Source of the DNA: Gammaproteobacteria bacterium
GTDB lineage: Bacteria > Pseudomonadota > Gammaproteobacteria > Pseudomonadales > Azotimanducaceae
NCBI GenBank assembly: GCA_028821515.1
Contig: JAPPGA010000058.1
Location: 1-64,000, forward strand
Length of the DNA stretch: 64,000 bases
Direction: 5' to 3'
The notes below the pieces were generated by a model, which was given only the letters and a program-made list of their open reading frames with translations, was not told where the DNA came from and did not search any database. Shown one piece after another: positions 1 to 8,408 of the stretch. Made by a program: the position numbers and the translations under genes. Positions within the stretch are counted from its first letter, which is position 1; every line of letters begins with the position of its first letter.

Positions 1-132
1 CAAGCGACGGACACCGCCATCTCACTACATCCTCAACAAATCTGACATGCACCCGAATGGTACCTGTTTGAAGAACCGAAACAGGCGACTGGGGTACTAT
101 TCGGCGCTTTGGTCAATTGTCGGAGCCAACGC

Positions 133-1773
133 ATGAATAGCGTCGAATACGTCGCCCGCATTCTCAAGGACGAAGGCGTCACCTGGATGTCCTGTTTCCC
201 ATCCAACCCGCTGATCGAGGCGGTTGCCAAGCAGGGCATTCGCCCGGTGGCCTTTCGTCATGAGCGCGGCGCGGTGATGGCGGCCGACGGCTACTCGAGG
301 CTGTCCGACCGCAAGCGTTTCGGCGTCGTCGCGGTGCAGTCCCAGGCTGGCGCCGAGAATTCGATGGGTGGCCTGGCCCAGGCGAACGGGGACAACTCGC
401 CGATTCTGCTGCTGCCTGGCGGCAACGCCCTCGACAAGCTGTTCGTCCGTCCCAACTTCTTTGCCGGCAAGACTTGGGAATCGCTGCTCAAGCACGTCGA
501 CGTCATCATGCGGCCGGACCAGACCGGCGACATCATGCGCCGCGCCTTCCACGCCTTGCGCACTGGTCGTCCCGGACCGGTGCTTGTGGAGATGCCCGCC
601 GATGTCTGCTCGCAGCCGGTTCCGGACGACGCGCCCGCTTACTCGTCACCGGCGGCAGCCATGTATGCGCCGTCTGCCGGGGCGATCGCCGATGCGGCCA
701 GGAAACTCGTCGACGCCGAGGAGCCGTTGATCTGGGCCGGCTCGGGCATCATGACGGCGGGTGCCTGCGAGGAACTGCAGACCCTGGCCGAGTTGCTCGA
801 CGTGCCGGTCTTCACGTCGATGCCGGGCAAGTCGGCCTTCGACGAGCGCCATCCGCTGTCCGTCGGGGCCGGGGTCGGGTCGACAACGGGTCCGGCGCGC
901 CAATGGCTCGATAACTGCGACGTGCTGTTCGCAGTCGGCTCGTCGCTCACCTGGACGCCCTATGGCCAGAGCTTCTCCCGCGACAAGTTCCTCATCCACT
1001 CGGTGATCGCCGACGAGGAGATCAACAAGGACACGGCGGCGGCCATCGGCCTGGTCGGCGATGCGAAGTTGACGCTTGAGGCCATGATCGACGCCGTCAA
1101 GGGCCTGATCGGCGAAGACGGGCGCGACAACGGCACGAAGGCGCGGGTCGCCGAAGCGCGCGAGGCATGGATGGCCCAATGGCGCCCGTACCTGACGAAC
1201 GACGACGGCCCGTTGTCGCCCTATCGCGTCATTCACGAGATGAACGAGGTGCTGGAAAGCGAAAACAGCGTCGTCACCCACGACGCCGGCGCCCCGCGTG
1301 ACCAGATCGTGCCGTTCTATACCGCCACCACCCCGCACAGCTACGTCGGCTGGGGCAAGACCACTCACCTCGGCTTTTCCATCCCGCTGATGATCGGCGC
1401 CAAGATGGCGGCACCCGAGCGCATGTGCGTCAACCTCATGGGAGACGGCGCATTCGGCATGTCAGGCCTCGACATCGAGACCTCGGCCCGCGCCGGCATT
1501 CCCATCACCACCGTCCTGCTCAACAACGGCATCATGGCGACCTATCCCGGCGGCTTCCCGACGGCTCGTCTGCAGTTCGGCGTGTCGCACATGCAGGGTG
1601 ACTATGCGGGCCTCGCCAAGGCGATGGGAGCGGAGGGCATCCACGTTTCTCAGGCCGCGGAAATGGCGCCAGCGCTGGAACAGGCCAAGCGCCTGAATGC
1701 GGACGGCAAGACGGTGTTGATCGACGTCCAGACACGAGCGGAGGATTCCCGGGCGCCGGCACGCTTTGCTTAA
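133..1773 (+). CDS. Thiamine-diphosphate-dependent enzyme, acetolactate synthase-like
   Basis: A 546-residue protein of the acetolactate synthase / benzoylformate decarboxylase superfamily, expected to bind thiamine diphosphate and Mg2+ and act on 2-oxo acids in the cytoplasm. The N-terminal PYR domain carries the RHE triplet with the probable catalytic Glu (near residue 43). The C-terminal PP domain has the GDG...NN cofactor motif (GDGAFGMSG to LLNNG). I chose the ATG at 133, 8 bases after a GGAG, over an in-frame TTG at 109. It lies directly upstream of an ArsC-like gene with no gap and of three LLM oxidoreductases. No small regulatory subunit is nearby, so true branched-chain acetolactate synthesis is unlikely; the substrate is unknown. 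Confidence 0.85.
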   Translation: MNSVEYVARILKDEGVTWMSCFPSNPLIEAVAKQGIRPVAFRHERGAVMAADGYSRLSDRKRFGVVAVQSQAGAENSMGGLAQANGDNSPILLLPGGNALDKLFVRPNFFAGKTWESLLKHVDVIMRPDQTGDIMRRAFHALRTGRPGPVLVEMPADVCSQPVPDDAPAYSSPAAAMYAPSAGAIADAARKLVDAEEPLIWAGSGIMTAGACEELQTLAELLDVPVFTSMPGKSAFDERHPLSVGAGVGSTTGPARQWLDNCDVLFAVGSSLTWTPYGQSFSRDKFLIHSVIADEEINKDTAAAIGLVGDAKLTLEAMIDAVKGLIGEDGRDNGTKARVAEAREAWMAQWRPYLTNDDGPLSPYRVIHEMNEVLESENSVVTHDAGAPRDQIVPFYTATTPHSYVGWGKTTHLGFSIPLMIGAKMAAPERMCVNLMGDGAFGMSGLDIETSARAGIPITTVLLNNGIMATYPGGFPTARLQFGVSHMQGDYAGLAKAMGAEGIHVSQAAEMAPALEQAKRLNADGKTVLIDVQTRAEDSRAPARFA

Positions 1774-2208
1774 GTGTCTGCCCGGCCGTTCCGGATCCTT
1801 GTGATCTGCACGGGAAATCGGGCACGTTCGCAAATGGCTCAGGGTTGGTTGCGGCACCTGGGCGGCGCCCGTGTCGAAGTCGACAGTGCGGGCACCGACC
1901 CGAAGGGAGTGCATCCCCTGGCGACTCGCGTCATGGGCGAGGTCGGCATCGATATCTCCGGCAATACGTCGGACCATGTGGACACGTACCTGGGGGAAGA
2001 CTACGACCTGGTTGTCACGGTCTGCGACGCCGCGCGGGAGAGTTGCCCGATATTCCCGGGCGCGCGGCGACTCCTCCACCGCGGGTTCGAGGATCCGGAC
2101 TATCCGTGGATGACTGAGAAGGAACTCGCCGGTGTATTCCGCGGAGTGCGGGACGACATCGGCAGCTTCTGCCGGGCGCTTGTGGCCCGGGAAATCACCG
2201 GCGCATAG
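1774..2208 (+). CDS. ArsC-type arsenate reductase / low-molecular-weight phosphatase fold
   Basis: A 144-residue protein of the low-molecular-weight tyrosine phosphatase superfamily. The P-loop CX5R(S) appears near the N terminus (CTGNRARS), followed by QMA, as in thioredoxin-linked arsenate reductases. The later stretch VTVCDAARESCPIFPG supplies the second and third redox cysteines of the Bacillus ArsC family, and GFEDPD follows. The three-cysteine arrangement favours arsenate reductase over protein phosphatase. The GTG start follows the previous stop codon immediately, so the pair is probably translationally coupled. No arsB, acr3 or arsR is visible, so a role in arsenic resistance is inferred from the family only. 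Confidence 0.82.
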   Translation: MSARPFRILVICTGNRARSQMAQGWLRHLGGARVEVDSAGTDPKGVHPLATRVMGEVGIDISGNTSDHVDTYLGEDYDLVVTVCDAARESCPIFPGARRLLHRGFEDPDYPWMTEKELAGVFRGVRDDIGSFCRALVAREITGA

Positions 2209-2265
2209 GCCGCGTACCGCCCGGATACGCTATCTTTAGGTCGAATTGATCGAGAAGGGGGACGG

Positions 2266-3126
2266 ATGAAGTTCGGACTGCGCTATTGCAACACTGGACG
2301 TTACGTGGATGCGGCGCTCGCCGTAGAACTGGTGCAAGCCGCCGAGGAAGCGGGTTTCGAGTCGGCCTGGACGGTCCAGCACACGGTCATCCCGGAGAAT
2401 CACGTTTCCCTGTATCCGTATTCCCAGGATGGGCGCATGCGCGGCGGCAGGTTCGACTTTCCGATCCCCGACCCGTTGATCTGGATGGCCTACGTGGCAG
2501 CGCGGACGAGCCGCATCAAGCTCGGCACCGGCATCCTGATCCTGCCGCAGCTCAGCCCGGTGGTTACGGCGAAACAGATCGCCACCCTGGACTTCATGGC
2601 GGGCGGCCGCACCCTGCTCGGCATCGGTGTCGGCTGGCTCCGGGAGGAGTTCGAGGCCATCGGCGCCTCGTTTGATGATCGCGCGGCACGCAACGACGAG
2701 TACGTCGAGGTGATGCGGGCGCTCTGGTCCCAGGATCGGCCATCGTTTCAGGGCGAATTCATCCAGTTCGACGGCGCCTATTGCCGGCCGCAGCCGGTGG
2801 ACGGCACGGTGCCCATCATCGTAGGAGGCCACTCCAGGGCGTCCGCCCGGCGCGCTGGCCGGCTTGGTGACGGGTTCTTCCCTGCGCGGGGCGATCCGAA
2901 GGAACTGGTACGCCTGGCGCGGGAGACGGCAGAGCAGTGCGGACGCGATCCCCAGGCCGTGGAAATCACCTTGAGCTGTCCCGAAGACCTGTCCGAGCTG
3001 GAGACCATCGACGCGGACCGCATCCTCGTGCCGGTGAACCGAACCCCGGCCATGGCCGCGCCCGCGCGCACGCCTGAAGAAGTGCTGGCCTGGCGATCAC
3101 GCATAGAAGACTTCGCGGACGGCTGA
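2266..3126 (+). CDS. LLM class (luciferase-like) oxidoreductase, tandem copy 1
   Basis: A 286-residue TIM-barrel flavin or F420 enzyme of the bacterial luciferase superfamily. Family features are the GFES(A)W segment after the first helix, GTGILILPQ, the strand GRTLLGIGVGWLREEFEA and the late GDGFFP segment. The ATG is preceded by GAAGGGGGA. It is very similar to the next gene (about four of five residues identical by eye), so the two arose by tandem duplication. Databases usually label this group F420-dependent, but the sequence alone does not separate FMN from F420. The substrate is unknown. Confidence 0.85.
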   Translation: MKFGLRYCNTGRYVDAALAVELVQAAEEAGFESAWTVQHTVIPENHVSLYPYSQDGRMRGGRFDFPIPDPLIWMAYVAARTSRIKLGTGILILPQLSPVVTAKQIATLDFMAGGRTLLGIGVGWLREEFEAIGASFDDRAARNDEYVEVMRALWSQDRPSFQGEFIQFDGAYCRPQPVDGTVPIIVGGHSRASARRAGRLGDGFFPARGDPKELVRLARETAEQCGRDPQAVEITLSCPEDLSELETIDADRILVPVNRTPAMAAPARTPEEVLAWRSRIEDFADG

Positions 3127-3141
3127 CACCTAAGCCACGCA

Positions 3142-4002
3142 ATGAAGTTCGGAATCCGCTATTGCAACACCGGGCCATACATAGATGCGGCCCGCGCCGT
3201 GGAACTGGTGCAGGCCGCCGAGGAAGCGGGATTCGAGTCCGCCTGGACGGTCCAGCACACGGTGATTCCGGAAAACCACGCGTCAAAATATCCCTATTCC
3301 CCGGACGGCCGCCTGTTCGGAAACGTGTTCGACTTTCCCCGGCCCGACCCGTTGATCTGGATCGCCTACGTGGCGGCCCGAACCGAAAGGATCAAGTTCG
3401 GCACCGGCGTCCTGATCCTGCCGCAGCTCAGTCCCGTGGTTACTGCCAAACAGGTGGCTACCCTGGATTTCATGTCAAACGGACGCGTCCTGCTCGGCAT
3501 CGGCGTCGGCTGGCTCAGAGAAGAGTTCGAGGCGATTGGCGCATCCTTCGATGACCGCGCTGCCCGCACCGACGAGTACGTGGCGGTGATGCGATCACTC
3601 TGGTCCGAGGAGCGGCCCTCGTTTCAGGGCGAGTTCATCCGTTTCGACGGTGCCTACTGCCGGCCACAGCCAGTGGACGGCGCCGTGCCAATCCACGTCG
3701 GCGGCCACTCGAAAGCTGCGGCGAGACGCGCAGGCCGCCTGGGTGATGGCTTCTTTCCGGCGCGGGGCAGACCCGAAGAACTCGTTCAGCTCGCGCGGGA
3801 GACCGCCCAAGCGTGCGGACGCGATCCGGATGCAATCGAGGTTTCGCTGAGTTGTCCGCAAGACCTGAACCAGATCAGGACGATCGATGCCGACCGGGTG
3901 TTGATCCCGGTTGATGACAGGCCTGACATGGCCGCGCCGGCGCGAACGCCGGAAGAGGTGCTTGCCTGGCGGTCCCGCATCGAGGACTTCGCCGACGCCT
4001 GA
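3142..4002 (+). CDS. LLM class oxidoreductase, tandem copy 2
   Basis: Same length (286 residues) and domain plan as the upstream gene, starting 15 bases after its stop codon. The barrel core (GIGVGWLREEFEAIGASFDDRAA) and the C terminus (AAPARTPEEVLAWRSRIEDFAD) are nearly unchanged. Differences cluster around residues 11-17, 47-67 and 235-262, which may mark the substrate pocket. No clear Shine-Dalgarno precedes the ATG, so it may depend on readthrough from copy 1. Retention of two full copies suggests dosage or diverged specificity. Confidence 0.85.
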   Translation: MKFGIRYCNTGPYIDAARAVELVQAAEEAGFESAWTVQHTVIPENHASKYPYSPDGRLFGNVFDFPRPDPLIWIAYVAARTERIKFGTGVLILPQLSPVVTAKQVATLDFMSNGRVLLGIGVGWLREEFEAIGASFDDRAARTDEYVAVMRSLWSEERPSFQGEFIRFDGAYCRPQPVDGAVPIHVGGHSKAAARRAGRLGDGFFPARGRPEELVQLARETAQACGRDPDAIEVSLSCPQDLNQIRTIDADRVLIPVDDRPDMAAPARTPEEVLAWRSRIEDFADA

Positions 4003-4043
4003 TCCCCAGGGTTGCCGGACCCGGTCGGTAGGAGAGGAAAGCC

Positions 4044-5102
4044 ATGGACTTCGGGATTTGTATCGCCTCCCACATCGGCGACATCGACTACGTCGAGCGC
4101 GCGGAAGCGCTCGGTTACAGCCACGCCTGGTTCGCGGATAGCCAGATGCTGTGGTCCGACTGCTACGCCACGCTGGCTTTGGCGGCGACCCGCACGTCGC
4201 GCATCAAGCTCGGCACCGGCGTCGCCATCACCGGAACGCGTCCCGCATCGGTGAACGCGGCGGGCATCGCCACGATCAACGCGCTCGCGCCCGGGCGCAC
4301 TTTCTTTGGGGTGGGCGCGGGGAACACGGCGATGCGTGTCATGGGCAGGCCGCCACATCGGATCAGGGAGTTCGATCGCTACCTGCGCACGCTCAAGCCG
4401 CTGCTGCGTGGCGAGGAAGCCGTGAACGACGACGGCCAACCGATCATTCACATCATGCCCGACACGGGTTTCGTCAACTTCAAGGATCCCATTCCCTTGT
4501 ACGTCTCCGGGTTCGGGCCCCGTTCACTCGGACTCGCGGGGGAACACGGGGACGGGGCCGTGATCTCTGGCCGGCGGGGCGGGGCCGCCCTGCAACGCGT
4601 TTGGGACATGGTGGAGTCGGGTGCCCGGAGGACTAGGCGCGAGATCGACCACGACACGTACTACATGACTGCTCTCACCACCATCGTCCTACTGGAACCC
4701 GGCGAAGCTGTGGACTCCGACCGGGTCAAGAGCCAGTGCGGCGCGATGGCGGGCGTGCACTACCAGTACGACCAGTTGCGCAACTTCGGACGGCAGCCAT
4801 CCAACGTGTTCGCCGGTATCTGGGACGACTACACGGCAATGATGGAGAAGATCCCCGCCGAGCGTCGCCACCAGTTCATCCATCGTGGCCACAACTGCTG
4901 GGTGGTACCGGAGGAGGAACGGTTCCTAACACCCGAAGTGTTGCGCGCGTCGGCACTCATCGGCACACGCGACGAGTTGATCGACATCCTTTCCGGCCTG
5001 TCGGACGCGGGCCTCGACCAGGTCATGATCCTGCCGAACTTCCACATCCGCTACGACGTCCTGGAACAGGTCGGAAACGCCCTGATCGGCAATATCCCCT
5101 GA
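4044..5102 (+). CDS. LLM class oxidoreductase, third member of the cluster
   Basis: A 352-residue luciferase-family protein only distantly related to the two upstream copies. It has the family opening MDFGICIASHIGDIDYVERAEALGY, then SRIKLGTGV, GRTFFGVGAGNTAMRVMG and a long C-terminal half with a GDGAV segment. The GNTA(M)R signature recalls the Mer-like / glucose-6-phosphate dehydrogenase branch of F420 enzymes. A strong GGAGAGGAAA precedes the ATG. It is 41 bases after copy 2 on the same strand and is probably co-transcribed with it. Confidence 0.83.
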   Translation: MDFGICIASHIGDIDYVERAEALGYSHAWFADSQMLWSDCYATLALAATRTSRIKLGTGVAITGTRPASVNAAGIATINALAPGRTFFGVGAGNTAMRVMGRPPHRIREFDRYLRTLKPLLRGEEAVNDDGQPIIHIMPDTGFVNFKDPIPLYVSGFGPRSLGLAGEHGDGAVISGRRGGAALQRVWDMVESGARRTRREIDHDTYYMTALTTIVLLEPGEAVDSDRVKSQCGAMAGVHYQYDQLRNFGRQPSNVFAGIWDDYTAMMEKIPAERRHQFIHRGHNCWVVPEEERFLTPEVLRASALIGTRDELIDILSGLSDAGLDQVMILPNFHIRYDVLEQVGNALIGNIP

Positions 5103-5189
5103 CGGCGAGGGGACGGCACCGTTGCATCGGTTCAGGCTCGGTTCATTCCACGCGCGTTAAGGTCCACATAGCGCCGAACCGGAAGTCCG

Positions 5190-5759
5190 ATGAAATCCCC
5201 CGCTCTTGCTTTCTTCGCTTGTATTTCCTTGGCGTGGGGCGTTGACGCACAGACGCTGACCAAAGCCGAAGAAGGCCTGAAGGAGGTCGGGAAGTGCTAT
5301 CGCATGTGCATGGCCGATGACGGCGGGGGCCGCCGCCTGTGGAACATTGCCTGGCTGGACCAGTTCTGGGCGAACTGGCGCGACAGCGGGACCTGGACGG
5401 ATGAGCAATGGGCCAGCTTTCTGACCGATTGGAAGCAGACGGGATGCGCCAATCTCCAAGCCGAGTTGCTGGAAGCCTATGGCTGCCGGTATGCGTGCCA
5501 CGACGTGGAGCAGGCTTATGGCGTCACGTCTTCGGCTGCCCGAAGGGTTTTCCTGCGCTCTTACAGGGCGTTGATGGAGGATCTCCAGGCATCCGGTCTA
5601 TGGTTGACGAATGATCGCGATTACCCGCGACCTGGCACGGGCGAGTTCAACACGGCCTGCGAGAACGCCTACGATTCCTCCAACGCCTCGGGACGGGCCG
5701 ATCCTCGGCTCGAGGTCGCGCGGGACCTGTTGCAACGAGGGCCGAGACCGGTCGAATAG
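5190..5759 (+). CDS. Secreted protein of unknown function with twin CX3C motifs
   Basis: A 189-residue protein I do not recognise. A short hydrophobic signal sequence ends near residue 20 (probably GVDA-Q), so it should be periplasmic. Two mirrored CX3C motifs (Cys36/Cys40 in KCYRMC and Cys99/Cys103 in GCRYAC) plus Cys86 and a later Cys suggest a disulfide-stapled helical hairpin or a metal or heme site. The region between is rich in Trp. A GGAAG precedes the ATG. Its neighbour on the right is convergent and only 10 bases away. Confidence 0.7.
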   Translation: MKSPALAFFACISLAWGVDAQTLTKAEEGLKEVGKCYRMCMADDGGGRRLWNIAWLDQFWANWRDSGTWTDEQWASFLTDWKQTGCANLQAELLEAYGCRYACHDVEQAYGVTSSAARRVFLRSYRALMEDLQASGLWLTNDRDYPRPGTGEFNTACENAYDSSNASGRADPRLEVARDLLQRGPRPVE

Positions 5760-5769
5760 AGACCCGGCG

Positions 5770-6561
5770 CTAGCTTCCGAAGGCGCACATCATGCGCACT
5801 TCGATGCTGCGTCGTCCCGGCGTGGCCGGAGGCACCTCGATATCGAACGAAGTATGGGGACATGCGAGGGCCCTGCCCGGGCGCGTGTCGAGCTGCTTGA
5901 AGACCAGCATTTCTTCTTCGGTCATGCCGGGGACGTACCAGAACCGCAGGTCCGGACTGAACAACGGCATGGAGCCCCTGCCACTGGCATAGGAGCCCGA
6001 GTATTGATAGGGCAGGATGTCCCCCGGATCTAGGCTGCGCGCGTCGATCAGCGCCAGCGGGTTCCTGACCGCGGGGCGGTCGATCGGTTGCCAGGTGTTG
6101 TACCACGCAAACGTCCATTGCCGGGATGCATCCAGCGCTTCGCGCCGCTCGGCAAGGGCACGCTCGCTGTATGGCCCGGGGTCGGTGATGTCGTAGTCGC
6201 AGTGCGCAAACCGCGCGTAGGCGGTGAGAAAATCCGACCTGTCCTCGGTGCGTATCAGATGGTGCGTGACGAACACGTCGTCCGCGCCCGCGAGTCGCTT
6301 GACGACGCCGGCGACTTCCTCGTAGTAGGTGGTCTTGACCGCCGACTCGTCCCCGAAGTCGGTCATGTCCGGCTTGTGGCGCGTCAGCGTGAACCCTGTT
6401 GTGTCGAGACCCGTTTCCGCGCCGCGGGCACTTTCGACGGGTACCTTGTGCTTGGTGGTGTGAGCGCGCCGGGATGCCCGGTCGCCGATGACGGGAGGGA
6501 CTTTGCGGTGCTTCCACTCGGGATTGATGAACCGGATCTCAGCGGTAACCGTTCCTGACAT
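5770..6561 (-). CDS. CmcJ/NvfI-family Fe(II)/2-oxoglutarate-type oxidoreductase
   Basis: A 263-residue protein matching the family of cephamycin CmcJ, fungal AsqJ-neighbour/NvfI enzymes and GA4-desaturase-like proteins. Typical features are an N-terminal EIRFINP strand, the HxD pair in AHCDYD, NTWQPIDRPAVRNPLALIDARS in the core, RFWYVPGMTEEEMLVFKQLDT, the distal His in CPHTSFD and the closing SIEVRMM. The three likely iron ligands (His, Asp, His) are all present. I chose the ATG at 6561, 5 bases after GGAGG, and not an upstream in-frame start. It is divergent from the Ldh-like gene with 179 bases between, which must hold both promoters. The substrate is unknown. Confidence 0.8.
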   Translation of the reverse strand: MSGTVTAEIRFINPEWKHRKVPPVIGDRASRRAHTTKHKVPVESARGAETGLDTTGFTLTRHKPDMTDFGDESAVKTTYYEEVAGVVKRLAGADDVFVTHHLIRTEDRSDFLTAYARFAHCDYDITDPGPYSERALAERREALDASRQWTFAWYNTWQPIDRPAVRNPLALIDARSLDPGDILPYQYSGSYASGRGSMPLFSPDLRFWYVPGMTEEEMLVFKQLDTRPGRALACPHTSFDIEVPPATPGRRSIEVRMMCAFGS

Positions 6562-6740
6562 CGCCGCCTCCGCGCCTGACAGGCGGATTCTATCCGAAGC
6601 CTGGCTGAAACGGCCTTCTATTGCCGACCTGAATGCGCCCGGCGAGGGGCATCCATCGGCATGCGACCGCATCCCGACCTGACAACAGCGGCGGCTTGGC
6701 CCAAAATGCCGACCTTCGCCCCGCCATCAAGGAGAAATCC

Positions 6741-7826
6741 ATGCTCGACCGTTTCAAGGTGACTGACGATATCGCCGTGCGGGTGGCGCCGGATGACATG
6801 CGCTTTACCGTGGAGAACCTGTTCAGGGCCTGCGGCATGCCGGAGAAGGATGCGGTGCAGGCCACCGACGTGCTGATCTACGCCGATGTGCGGGGCGTCG
6901 ACACGCATGGCGTCAGCAACATGATGCGGGCGTACGTGACACGCTTTAAGGACGGCATGGTCAATCCAGAGCCGAAATGGCAGATCACGCGGGACCTGGG
7001 CGCCGCGCTGGCGGTGGACTGTGATGGCGGGCTTGGACTGGCGGTAGGACCGCCGGTGATGGACCTGGCCATCGAACGGGCGGGCCAGTATGGGGTCGGC
7101 GTGGCGATTGCGTACAACGGGGGCCACTACGGGGCGGCAGCATATTTCGCGCATCGAGCGCTCGACCACGGGATGATCGGCATATCGATGACCTCCGGCG
7201 GCGTCTCCGGGGCGCCGACCGGGGGCGCGGAACCGCTGCTCGGCCTGAATCCCATCGCCATCGCCGCCCCGGCGGACGAGGAAGTGCCGTTCATCTTTGA
7301 CGGGGCCATGAGTTCCGTGGCGGGCAACAAGATCCAGCTACTGCGCCGGATGGGCACAAACCTCGGGCCGGGATGGGTGGCGCGGGCGGACGGCACGCCG
7401 ATCATGGAAGAGGCGCCCGTGCCGGACAAGTTCATACATTTGCCGTTGGGCGCCACGCGGGAGACCGGCTCGCACAAGGGTTACGGTCTCATGGTGATGG
7501 TGGAGATACTGACCGCGATTCTCGGTGGCGATGGCGGCGGCCCTAACCGCAAGAGGCGTGCGACGCACTTCTTCATGGCACTCGACACCAAGGCGTTTAC
7601 GGAGCAGGAGACCTTCACAAGGAACATGGACGCCTACCTGAAACGCTTGCGAACGTGCACACCGGCGCCGGGGGTGGACCGGGTCCTCTACTCGGGCATG
7701 CCGGAGCAGGACGCCGAGAATGATCGCGCCGCCAACGGTATTCCCTACCATCCGGAAGTGATCAGCTGGTTCACCGAGACGTGCGCGGAATTGGGAGTGG
7801 AGCACCGGCTGCCCCAACCAGACTAA
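6741..7826 (+). CDS. Malate/L-lactate dehydrogenase family (Ldh2/AllD type) oxidoreductase
   Basis: A 361-residue NAD(P)-dependent dehydrogenase of the family including ureidoglycolate dehydrogenase AllD, YlbC and sulfolactate dehydrogenase. The signature ADVRGVDTHGVSNM contains the catalytic His, and NGGHYGAAAYFAHRALDHGMIG and ETGSHKGYGLMVMVEILTAILGG are characteristic. The ATG at 6741 follows AAGGAGAAA. Enzymes of this fold reduce 2-oxo acids or oxidise 2-hydroxy acids; the substrate cannot be read from sequence. The shared divergent promoter region suggests co-regulation with the CmcJ-like oxygenase. Confidence 0.85.
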   Translation: MLDRFKVTDDIAVRVAPDDMRFTVENLFRACGMPEKDAVQATDVLIYADVRGVDTHGVSNMMRAYVTRFKDGMVNPEPKWQITRDLGAALAVDCDGGLGLAVGPPVMDLAIERAGQYGVGVAIAYNGGHYGAAAYFAHRALDHGMIGISMTSGGVSGAPTGGAEPLLGLNPIAIAAPADEEVPFIFDGAMSSVAGNKIQLLRRMGTNLGPGWVARADGTPIMEEAPVPDKFIHLPLGATRETGSHKGYGLMVMVEILTAILGGDGGGPNRKRRATHFFMALDTKAFTEQETFTRNMDAYLKRLRTCTPAPGVDRVLYSGMPEQDAENDRAANGIPYHPEVISWFTETCAELGVEHRLPQPD

Positions 7827-7836
7827 TCGTTTATCG

Positions 7837-7851
7837 CGCCCCGAAGGGGCG
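7837..7851 (+). terminator. GC-rich hairpin downstream of the Ldh-like gene
   Basis: A perfect 6-base stem CGCCCC / GGGGCG with a GAA loop begins 10 bases after the stop codon of the Ldh-like gene. No T-run follows, so it could be a terminator aided by other factors or a 3' end stabiliser. It separates the Ldh-like gene from the formate dehydrogenase operon. Confidence 0.45.
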
Positions 7852-7952
7852 TCGGTGGCACCGCGATGGATGTCGCCTGACGCTACCTCCGCTTCGTGTT
7901 TGCGCACGTAACCGTGTGATACATTAGGATTTTTGGCCCTGAAACAAGTGCT

Positions 7953-8408
7953 ATGGCGACGGTCGAACCAGGCTCGGACGAGACGCGTGTCCGCGACATC
8001 GCGATGTCGCGCCTCGACCATATCGGGGGGACCATCGCGGCGCTGTCGGACATCGTCCAGACTTTCGGCCATATCGAGCGGCGGCACATGGAGATCGTCG
8101 CGGATGTCTTCAATCTGACTGTTGCCGAAATCCGCGGCATCGTCAGCTTCTACTCGGACCTACGCACGGAGCCCACCGGAAAGAGACACATCCGCATCTG
8201 CCAGGCGGAAGCGTGCCAGTCGGTCGGCGGACGGGAGCTGACCGCCGCCACCGCGTCCCGGCTGGGCATCAGTCTGGGCGAGACGGCAGCGGACGGCAGC
8301 GTCAGCCTTGAGGCGGTGTACTGCCTCGGACTCTGCACCTCGGGGCCCAGTGCCACGGTGGACGGTCGCGCGGTCCCCTACGCCACGGTCGAGGCGTTAA
8401 TCGAATGA
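7953..8408 (+). CDS. fdsG: NAD-dependent formate dehydrogenase gamma subunit (NuoE-like)
   Basis: A 151-residue [2Fe-2S] ferredoxin-like subunit homologous to NuoE. The cluster ligands are the paired motifs CQAEACQSVGG (C-x4-C) and YCLGLCTSGPSA (C-x3-C), and VAEIRGIVSFYSDLRTEPTGKRHIRIC is the classic 24-kDa subunit region. It passes electrons between the FdsA iron-sulfur chain and FdsB. The start is uncertain: ATG 7953 lacks a good Shine-Dalgarno, and ATG 8004 is an alternative. The end overlaps fdsB by ATGA. Confidence 0.92.
   Translation: MATVEPGSDETRVRDIAMSRLDHIGGTIAALSDIVQTFGHIERRHMEIVADVFNLTVAEIRGIVSFYSDLRTEPTGKRHIRICQAEACQSVGGRELTAATASRLGISLGETAADGSVSLEAVYCLGLCTSGPSATVDGRAVPYATVEALIE

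Noticed and set aside
1-132. A gene ending in the first bases
   Set aside because: The first 132 bases show no convincing coding frame or RNA gene; short frames there are shadows of the TPP enzyme or lack a start signal.
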